The position numbers and the translations under genes are program-made. A stretch of DNA of 7,253 bases from JABILX01 sp041648305 (GTDB taxonomy: Bacteria > Patescibacteriota > Gracilibacteria > UBA1369 > LOWO2-01-FULL-3): positions 1-7,253 of the forward strand of contig JBAZPI010000038.1 in the NCBI GenBank assembly GCA_041648305.1, written 5' to 3'. Positions 1-5,242 of the stretch are shown piece by piece. Each line of letters starts with the position of its first letter. Position 1 is the stretch's first letter. Below the pieces are notes generated by a model. That model worked only from the letters and a program-made list of their open reading frames with translations, did no database searches and was not told the DNA's origin.

Positions 1-1
1 T

Positions 2-1432
2 GGGCTGCCCGTATATTTGGATGCTTCGAAATATCGTGAGTTCATGGGAAAGCCTTTGAAAGATGTTCCGTCCCCACACGAAGAACTTGGCGGCAAGAAG
101 GCAAAAAATTATGCTGAATATTTTGCTGCGGAATTTACCGATGTGATTAATTCGCTTGGGTTTGAGCCGGAAATTATTTATTCGAGTTCATTGTACGCGA
201 AGGGGCATTACGACAAGTGGATTGCAAAAATTTTGGACCACAAAGATGCGATTTGTGCGATTTATAAGGAAGTGAGCGGGAGTGAGAAGCCGGAGGATTG
301 GTATCCGCTGCAAGTTGTGTGTGAGAAATGCGGAAAAGTTGGGACAACGAAAGTTACTGGCTGGGATAGCAAGGCTGAGACTGTGAGTTATGAATGTATG
401 CCTGATTTGGTTGATTGGGCTCAAGGATGTGGACATAAGGGCGTTTGTTCGCCTTTTGGTGGACGCGGGAAGCTCCCATGGAAAGTTGAATGGCCCGTGA
501 AGTGGTCGAGTATGAATGTTGATATTGAAGGCGCGGGGAAAGATCACAATGCCGCAGGCGGATCGCATGAAATTGGAGAGAGAATTTGTCGCGAGTGTTT
601 GGAGATGTCTGTACCGTTTAATATTCCTTATGAATTCTTTTTGTTTGGCGGTGCGAAGATGAGTTCGAGTAAAGGTATGGGAGCGTCTGTTACGGAAGTG
701 GCCGAGACTATACCACCTGAGTTGCTCCGATTTCTGATGGTCCGTAAGCGACCAAATCACCCGATTGATTTTGACCCATTTGGACCTACTATTCCGGTTT
801 TGTTTGATGAACATGACAAGTCGGCCGCTTATTATTTCGGTGAAGCCGAGGGTGAGTTCCCCAATATGGAGAGGGTATTCCATTTTTCGCAGATTCGTAG
901 TGGCAAGGGCTGCAAGGCGGGCAAGACCAGCAGGACTGGTAAAGTTGCCAAAATGAAAGCGCACTTTTATCCGCGCTTTATGCGCGTCGCGTTTTTCGAG
1001 CAAATTCCGCATGTTGATATATTTGACGAGATGCAAAAAATTAAAGGTAAAAAATTAACAAAAGATGATAAGGATGAAATTGGGCTTCGGAAACATTACG
1101 CGAAGCTTTGGTTAGATAAATTCGCGCCGGATGCGTATAGATTTGAGATTCAGCAAGAGATTCCTGAAACTGCTTCACATTTGAGTGATGAGCAGAAAAA
1201 ATTGCTTAGTGATTTGGCTTCGATTCTCGAAGAAAAAGATTGGGCTGGGGAAGATATTCATGGCAAAATTCATGAATTAAAAGAAGCGTCGCCTTTGAGT
1301 CCGAAGGAGGTTTTTGGGGCGATTTACGTCGCGTTGCTTGGCAAAGAAAGCGGGCCGCAGGCGGGTTGGTTTTTGGAGGCGTTGGATAAAAAGTTTTTAA
1401 TAAAAAGGTTTAGAGAGATTTCAAAATCTTAA
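2..1432 (+). CDS. lysS: Class I lysyl-tRNA synthetase, 5'-truncated by window edge
   Basis: Charges tRNA-Lys with lysine in the cytoplasm. The reading frame is open to the left edge (G-L-P-V-Y precede the TTG at 17), so that TTG is not the start. The N-terminal HIGH-type signature must lie upstream, because class I LysRS is usually somewhat over 500 residues and 476 are visible. Counting from the codon at 17, the sequence shows Cys pairs that may bind zinc (CEKC 102-105, then C127 and GCGH 137-140), the active-site block GKLPWKVEWPVKW (151-163), the GKDHNAAGGSHEIG segment (174-187) and the KMSKS-class loop KMSSSKG (214-220). This is the class I fold, unrelated to the class II LysRS of most bacteria. 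Class I occurs in most archaea, spirochaetes, some alphaproteobacteria and some CPR bacteria. The C-terminal part is lysine-rich. It ends in TAA, 18 bases before guaA, which suggests co-transcription. Confidence 0.93.
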   Translation, partial: GLPVYLDASKYREFMGKPLKDVPSPHEELGGKKAKNYAEYFAAEFTDVINSLGFEPEIIYSSSLYAKGHYDKWIAKILDHKDAICAIYKEVSGSEKPEDWYPLQVVCEKCGKVGTTKVTGWDSKAETVSYECMPDLVDWAQGCGHKGVCSPFGGRGKLPWKVEWPVKWSSMNVDIEGAGKDHNAAGGSHEIGERICRECLEMSVPFNIPYEFFLFGGAKMSSSKGMGASVTEVAETIPPELLRFLMVRKRPNHPIDFDPFGPTIPVLFDEHDKSAAYYFGEAEGEFPNMERVFHFSQIRSGKGCKAGKTSRTGKVAKMKAHFYPRFMRVAFFEQIPHVDIFDEMQKIKGKKLTKDDKDEIGLRKHYAKLWLDKFAPDAYRFEIQQEIPETASHLSDEQKKLLSDLASILEEKDWAGEDIHGKIHELKEASPLSPKEVFGAIYVALLGKESGPQAGWFLEALDKKFLIKRFREISKS

Positions 1433-1450
1433 TTTTTTAACAGGTTTTTT

Positions 1451-3250
1451 GTGGATAAGATCGTTGTTTTAGATTTTGGAGGACAGTACGCGCATTTGAT
1501 CGCGAACCGCGTCCGTCGCCTTGGCGTTTATAGCGATATACGCGACGGAGAGACGCCAGCTTCAGAGCTGCATGACTACAAAGGCGTGATTTTATCTGGA
1601 GGGCCGCAGAGTGTGCATGAGAAAGAGAGTGTAAAATGTGATGCCGGTGTTTTTCAGCTTGGAGTTCCGGTGCTTGGGATTTGCTATGGGCATCAATTAA
1701 TGGCGTATGTTTTGGGCGGGCAGGTCGGGCTTGGGAAGGTCCGTGAATACGGAAAGGCGGTTGTGAAAGTAGTCGGCGCCGGGAGTGGAGTTTTGGACGG
1801 ACTTTCGGACGAAGAGGTTGTGTGGATGAATCATTTTGACCAAGTTGTTCGCGTGCCTTCGGGATTTGAGGTGTCGGTGAAAAACGTGGATTGTCCGATT
1901 GCCGGGATGATCGATTCGAAGCGCAGATTTTATAGCGTTCAGTTCCATCCTGAGGTTACGCATACATTGTGCGGCATGAAGGTTCTGGAGAATTTTATTG
2001 AAATTTGCGGCGCGAAACGCGAGTGGAGCATCGATAAATTTATTGAGGGAGAAATTAAGGCCATTACGTCGAAGGTCGGCGGTCGTAAGGTGTTTATGCT
2101 TGTTTCCGGAGGTGTTGATTCGACGGTTGCTTTCACGCTTTTGGAGCGAGCGTTGGGGAATGAACGCGTTTTCGGATTGTTTGTGGATACCGGATTTTTG
2201 AGGAAAGGGGAAAGGGATTCTGTCGTCGCGGCGTTGGGTGGGTTGGGGATTACGAATTTCCGAGTGGAAGATGCCGGCGCGGAATTTTTTGAGGCTCTTC
2301 GCGAAGTCTATGATCCTGAAAAGAAGCGTGCGATAATCGGCGCAAAATTTATTGAAGTTCAAAAAAGGGTTTTGAATGAGATGGGTTTTAAGCCCGAGGA
2401 GTGGATTCTTGGGCAGGGCACGATTTACCCGGACACGATTGAGACCGGCGGAACGAAACACGCAGATCGCATAAAAACTCATCATAATCGCGTTCCAGAG
2501 ATTCAAGCGCTGATTGAGAAAGGGCTTGTGATTGAGCCTCTGGCCCAGTTGTACAAAGACGAGGTCCGCGAGGTCGGTGGGAAGTTGGGGTTGCCTTCGT
2601 CGCTTGTTTGGCGCCATCCATTCCCCGGGCCAGGGTTGGCGGTGAGGTGTTTGTGTTCGGATACGTCGGTTGGGGGGGCTGGGTTAGCTGAGATTGAATC
2701 ACGGATCGCTCAATTTGCGGGAGTTTATTCGGCGAAAGTGTTGCCGATAAAAAGTGTCGGAATCCAGGGGGATGTAAGGTCTTACAAGCGTCCTGTGGCT
2801 TTGTGCGGGGGTGAGAGAGATTGGGACGAGCTTTCTTTAATTTCCACGCAAGTTGTGAATAATTTCCCTGAGTTAAACAGAGCGCTGTATTTGCTTTCGC
2901 CTGAGCGCGTTGAGTCTGTTTCGTTGACTCATGCATATTTGACGCCGGAACGGGTTGGAATTTTACAAGAGGCCGATAAGATTGTTATGGATTTTATCGC
3001 TGAGAAGGAACTGGCTCGGGCGATCTGGCAGTTCCCTACTGTGTTGGTGCCTCTGTGTGTGAATGGAGCTTCCGGAGAGACGGTGGTGCTGCGGCCGGTT
3101 GAAAGTGAGGAAGCGATGACCGCAAATTTTTATAGAATGGAGTGGGGGCTTTTGGGTGAATTGGTTGAGAGGTTGGCTTCGGTTTCGGGGGTTGGCGCTG
3201 TGTTTTATGATATTACGAATAAGCCGCCGGCGACGATTGAGTGGGAATGA
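1451..3250 (+). CDS. guaA: GMP synthase (glutamine-hydrolysing), long type
   Basis: Converts XMP, ATP and glutamine to GMP, the last step of guanine nucleotide synthesis. An N-terminal class I glutamine amidotransferase (about 1-185) shows GGPQSV (50-55), the nucleophile C78 in GICYGHQ, and H166/E168 in FHPEV. The ATP pyrophosphatase domain carries the PP-loop SGGVDS (219-224). The C-terminal dimerisation domain starts near PGPGLAVRC (392-400) and ends in KPPATIEWE. At 599 residues it is longer than the common bacterial form (E. coli 525). The extra segment (about 405-540) contains LPIKSVGIQGDVRSY and an RDWDEL stretch, which resemble the human enzyme from memory. The GTG start is chosen because MDKIVVLDFGGQY begins just before the first strand, as in the family; a weak AGG lies 6 bases upstream. 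The TGA stop sits at the left base of the first T-shaped element. Confidence 0.96.
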   Translation: MDKIVVLDFGGQYAHLIANRVRRLGVYSDIRDGETPASELHDYKGVILSGGPQSVHEKESVKCDAGVFQLGVPVLGICYGHQLMAYVLGGQVGLGKVREYGKAVVKVVGAGSGVLDGLSDEEVVWMNHFDQVVRVPSGFEVSVKNVDCPIAGMIDSKRRFYSVQFHPEVTHTLCGMKVLENFIEICGAKREWSIDKFIEGEIKAITSKVGGRKVFMLVSGGVDSTVAFTLLERALGNERVFGLFVDTGFLRKGERDSVVAALGGLGITNFRVEDAGAEFFEALREVYDPEKKRAIIGAKFIEVQKRVLNEMGFKPEEWILGQGTIYPDTIETGGTKHADRIKTHHNRVPEIQALIEKGLVIEPLAQLYKDEVREVGGKLGLPSSLVWRHPFPGPGLAVRCLCSDTSVGGAGLAEIESRIAQFAGVYSAKVLPIKSVGIQGDVRSYKRPVALCGGERDWDELSLISTQVVNNFPELNRALYLLSPERVESVSLTHAYLTPERVGILQEADKIVMDFIAEKELARAIWQFPTVLVPLCVNGASGETVVLRPVESEEAMTANFYRMEWGLLGELVERLASVSGVGAVFYDITNKPPATIEWE

Positions 3251-3384
3251 GGGGGTAAAAAATCATTTTATAAAAATATTGTTACAGAGCTGATTCAGCT
3301 AACATGTACGCTGAATCAATTTTTGAGCATCATGATGCTCAAAAATGTAACAAAAATATTTTTAAAAATTATTTTTTACCCTCT
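3250..3384 (+). repeat. T-shaped element, copy 1 (long stem with two palindromic arms)
   Basis: The base 3250-3263 pairs with 3371-3384 (14 bp, one G.U). The stem continues as 3265-3269/3365-3369, 3271-3280/3355-3364 and 3281-3285/3347-3351, with an AAA bulge at 3352-3354 on the 3' side. A 5-nt joiner (3286-3290) leads to arm A, 3291-3318, a 28-nt imperfect palindrome (TGATTCAGC/GCTGAATCA) centred on ACATGT. Arm B, 3319-3346, follows with no gap. It is a perfect 28-nt palindrome whose half is ATTTTTGAGCATCA, centred on TCATGA. The element starts at the last base of the guaA stop codon and lies between that gene and its terminator. It could be a MITE-like insertion, a structured 3' UTR or a protein-binding DNA cruciform. 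The pairings are read by eye; no folding energy was computed. Confidence 0.85.
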
Positions 3385-3401
3385 AAATGAATCGGGGGGA
3401 C

Positions 3402-3537
3402 AGGGGAGTTGGAATAATCTCTAGAAAATATAATTACTGTTCCGAATTGTTGAACATGTTCAACAATTCAGTTTTTAGCTATCATGATAGCTAAAAAAGT
3501 AATTAAAATATTTTCTATTTCTTATTCCCACTCCCTT
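3402..3537 (+). repeat. T-shaped element, copy 2 (same architecture, diverged stems)
   Basis: The base 3402-3417 pairs with 3522-3537 (one mismatch at 3410/3529, one G.U). After an internal loop, 3422-3431 pairs with 3508-3517 and 3432-3438 with 3498-3504, again separated by an AAA bulge (3505-3507) on the 3' side. A 5-nt joiner (3439-3443) leads to arm A, 3444-3469, a perfect 26-nt palindrome with half GAATTGTTGAACA, centred on ACATGT. Arm B, 3472-3497, is a perfect 26-nt palindrome with half TTTTTAGCTATCA, centred on TCATGA. The total length is 136 nt against 135 for copy 1, with 17 nt between copies. Most stem sequence differs from copy 1, but the arm centres, the T5/A5 ends of arm B, the AAAATATTTT of the right strand and the AGGGG left end are shared. 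Confidence 0.85.
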
Positions 3538-3577
3538 AAAGATATTTGGTTGCGCAATGCTAATTGAGAGTGGGAGC

Positions 3578-3634
3578 GTTTGGTTGGAGTCCGAAGCATT
3601 TTTCACAGACGACGTTTCGGCTCTTTTACCAGAC
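3578..3634 (+). ncRNA. Long bulged hairpin upstream of the terminator; possible 3' UTR element or small RNA
   Basis: 3578-3584 pairs with 3628-3634, 3586-3589 with 3621-3624, and 3591-3597 with 3614-3620, leaving a 16-nt loop (3598-3613), a one-base bulge at 3590 and a small asymmetric internal loop. Three of the pairs are G.U when read as + strand RNA and would be A.C mismatches on the other strand, which favours function as a + transcript. I match it to no known RNA family. It could be part of the guaA 3' UTR or the body of a separate small RNA ending at the terminator. No clear promoter was found in front of it. Confidence 0.4.
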
Positions 3635-3648
3635 CATAAAATACTGGG

Positions 3649-3686
3649 AAAGTCACGGGAATCCCCGGGGATTTTCGTGACTTTTT
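3649..3686 (+). terminator. Rho-independent-type terminator closing the lysS-guaA transcript
   Basis: An 18-bp near-perfect inverted repeat (3649-3666 with 3667-3684) is followed by a T5 run (3682-3686). The top of the stem is AATCCCCGGGGATT and the foot is AAAGTCACG/CGTGACTTT. The two positions joining them are G.U in the + RNA and A.C in the - RNA. The hairpin is therefore complete only in the + direction, and it lies about 400 bases past the guaA stop. Confidence 0.8.
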
Positions 3687-3779
3687 CGCCAATATATTGT
3701 TAAACAGTTCTGTTAATGATGGAGTGTGAAGTGAGTTTTAGAAAATGCAGTTACACAGCTGAGAAGTTGATCATGATGA

Positions 3780-4064
3780 CTATTCACCAATCACGACTTG
3801 TTCAGAATCTTCCGCCAAGCTTGTTGGCTGGTTTGTGCAAACGTCCATGCAGAGATCTATTTGTGCTGGGTTTGCGCAAGCGTCCTCACACGAGTCATTT
3901 GTATTTGATGCTATGCTTTGAAGCGTTTGTAAAATTGTTTCATTTGGTGGTTCCTTGCATCCTTGTATGAGGAGAGATAGCGCCGCTATCCCTATCCATT
4001 TTGCTATTCTAACCACTTCGTCCGTATACTCAGGTTTTTCTCTGCATGGTATAGTTATGCCCAT
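3780..4064 (-). CDS. Small putative lipoprotein with twin CX3C motifs
   Basis: This is a 94-residue protein of unrecognised family. A hydrophobic segment (about 24-33) follows positive residues (R19, K22) and runs into IQGC, with C36 as a possible lipidated cysteine. Q at -2 makes the lipobox imperfect. The mature part is short and acidic and contains C59-x3-C63 and C72-x3-C76 separated by 8 residues. That twin CX3C spacing suits a disulfide-clamped helical hairpin outside the cytoplasm. I chose the ATG at 4064 because it follows the upstream stop by 48 bases. A GTG at 4016 would give 78 residues and a more typical short signal-peptide n-region (MVRIAKW). Extending to 4238 would overlap the upstream gene and is unlikely. 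It is probably co-transcribed with the gene ending at 4112. Target and partners are unknown. Confidence 0.6.
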   Translation of the reverse strand: MGITIPCREKPEYTDEVVRIAKWIGIAALSLLIQGCKEPPNETILQTLQSIASNTNDSCEDACANPAQIDLCMDVCTNQPTSLAEDSEQVVIGE

Positions 4065-4111
4065 CTTTATCTTGTTAATTTGTGTTGGGGCTGATTTTAG
4101 CAGGAGTGTCC

Positions 4112-5161
4112 TCAAATGGAAAGAGGCTTTCTTAAAATAGCCCTCAACACCAATCTTGGTCTGAAACGGACACCGGAGTAATGACTTTTCGTGTCGTATC
4201 CACTGAAACCGACACGATGAAGGCCAAGAGTACGCCAATTGTCAGAACCGACTGTGGCTGATTTGTCAGGGCAAATTACTTCGCCGTTGTCCGCTCTTTG
4301 GAGAAGTGATACACCATCTGTATCCATCGCTTCCTTTCCTTGAATTTGATATGGGTCACTACTCGCCAGTACCAATTTCCGTTTTTGGTCAAGCGCATAT
4401 GATTGGTGAGTGGGCAAATTGAATCCATCTGCGTAAGCTTCGCTTCCCTTCCATTTACCTATAATGTCTTTAAAAAATCCACTATGACTTTCGAGATCTT
4501 CTTTTGAACCTTCCCCTATGCAGATATCCCATCCGATAATTTCTCCCGGTCCTTTTATCCCCAAGACTTCGTCCTGTCTATCAAATTCTTTTTGTGTATC
4601 ACTTGAAAGGTTTGTTCCGTATTTAAGTCTTGCACCTGTATCCAGACTGTCTATGTACTTTCTCCAACCAAGACCTATTGGTTCAATTGAGAGTTCTGCC
4701 TCAAGTAGAAGTTTCTTTAGCCGTTCTACTTCTTCCGGAGTTAATTGTTCGAGAGTTTCCATTACTTGCTCTATTGTTGGGGCCTGCAAAATCCCTGACT
4801 CTTCCGGCATATACAATCCTCCATTGGTCAACGCAAGGTGTGCAGGATTGTAGCCATGAATTTCGCTTGTTATCAATTGTTCAAGATAACTTTTTGCCTG
4901 TGCGTCCAGATGGCTCTCGCCGGTTCGGCGTTGTGGCGCCATGCTCAACTGAGTTTCGACCGGTTTCATTAATTTTGGTTTTTGTCTTTCTCTTTCATCG
5001 AATAACGCTCGGACTCTGTTTTTTATTTCTTCCGGTCCGGCCAAACTTTCTACTTCTTTTTCTGCCGGTCTTTCGCCTTTGTATCTTCCGTCTACAATTC
5101 TTAATGCTTGTTGGTCTAAAGTTAGTTGATCTCTAGAGTATTCACGTTTTTCTAATGTCAT
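4112..5161 (-). CDS. Conserved-looking soluble protein of unknown function, 349 aa
   Basis: I do not recognise this family with confidence. There is no signal peptide or membrane segment. Residues 1-95 are charged and probably partly disordered or helical. Residues 129-158 form an amphipathic helical stretch (EQLTPEEVERLKKLLLEAEL). Residues 160-340 look like a compact domain rich in W, G and Y, with GLGWRKYID (163-171), a GEIIGWDICIG segment (206-216), DGFNLPTHQSYALD (245-258), VGSDNWRTLGLHRVGFSG (304-321) and the closing SGVRFRPRLVL (329-339). The closing SG(V)RFRP pattern loosely recalls the end of formylglycine-enzyme or C-type-lectin-like domains, which is a weak resemblance only. A good promoter (5215-5242) lies just upstream, while the start at 5161 has no clear ribosome-binding site. 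The small lipoprotein gene follows 47 bases downstream. It is a real gene by its long open frame, promoter and spacing. Confidence 0.75.
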   Translation of the reverse strand: MTLEKREYSRDQLTLDQQALRIVDGRYKGERPAEKEVESLAGPEEIKNRVRALFDERERQKPKLMKPVETQLSMAPQRRTGESHLDAQAKSYLEQLITSEIHGYNPAHLALTNGGLYMPEESGILQAPTIEQVMETLEQLTPEEVERLKKLLLEAELSIEPIGLGWRKYIDSLDTGARLKYGTNLSSDTQKEFDRQDEVLGIKGPGEIIGWDICIGEGSKEDLESHSGFFKDIIGKWKGSEAYADGFNLPTHQSYALDQKRKLVLASSDPYQIQGKEAMDTDGVSLLQRADNGEVICPDKSATVGSDNWRTLGLHRVGFSGYDTKSHYSGVRFRPRLVLRAILRKPLSI

Positions 5162-5189
5162 AAAGATTTGGTTAATGAGCCTTGTAGCT

Positions 5190-5207
5190 TAACATAACTA
5201 ACATAAC
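5190..5207. promoter_or_regulatory. Tandem 9-bp repeat at the expected transcription start of the 349-aa gene
   Basis: TAACATAAC occurs twice, head to tail without a gap, starting just downstream of the expected transcription start (about 5208 on the - strand). It could be an operator, or simply AT-rich 5' UTR. Confidence 0.35.
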
Positions 5208-5214
5208 GGGCTTT

Positions 5215-5242
5215 ATTATAATGGCGTTTAAGGATTAGTCAA
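5215..5242 (-). promoter_or_regulatory. Sigma70-type promoter for the 349-aa gene
   Basis: On the - strand TTGACT (5237-5242) and a perfect TATAAT (5215-5220) are separated by 16 bp, giving an expected start near 5208 and a 5' UTR of roughly 47 bases. The -35 box directly follows the TGA of the Cys-rich gene (5243-5245). Confidence 0.75.

Larger units (their letters stand above)
3538..3779. other. Remainder of the intergenic region between convergent guaA and the small lipoprotein gene
   Basis: I see no convincing gene here. In order, it holds a spacer with GAGTGGGA (3568-3575) that can pair with the right foot of copy 2, a long hairpin (3578-3634), the + strand terminator (3649-3686), a short AT palindrome CAATATATTG (3690-3699) and a weak dyad AACAG-TT-CTGTT (3703-3714). 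No terminator for the - strand genes is evident: read on that strand, the 3649-3684 hairpin loses two pairs and has only three T after it. Confidence 0.6.

Noticed and set aside
188..1036. Long - strand frame of 282 codons inside lysS
   Set aside because: It is antisense to the well-supported LysRS motifs, is basic and low in recognisable patterns, and is typical of a mirrored coding frame.
3249..3540. CRISPR array or attC integron site as an explanation of the palindromes
   Set aside because: There are only two units, with diverged sequence, no constant direct repeat and no spacers. No integron core-site pattern or cas/integrase gene is in the window.
3541..3640. Possible tRNA-like segment ending near ACCAGACCA
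   Set aside because: No acceptor, D or anticodon arm pairing can be built. The pairing present is one long bulged hairpin.
3770..3777. Third copy of ATCATGAT, the core of arm B
   Set aside because: The flanks do not extend the palindrome and no surrounding stem or arm A is present, so it is not a third element.
3716..3970. Open + strand frame of 84 codons opposite the small lipoprotein gene
   Set aside because: It has no recognisable domain and lies mostly antisense to a frame that shows a signal peptide and ordered cysteines. It is best explained as a shadow.
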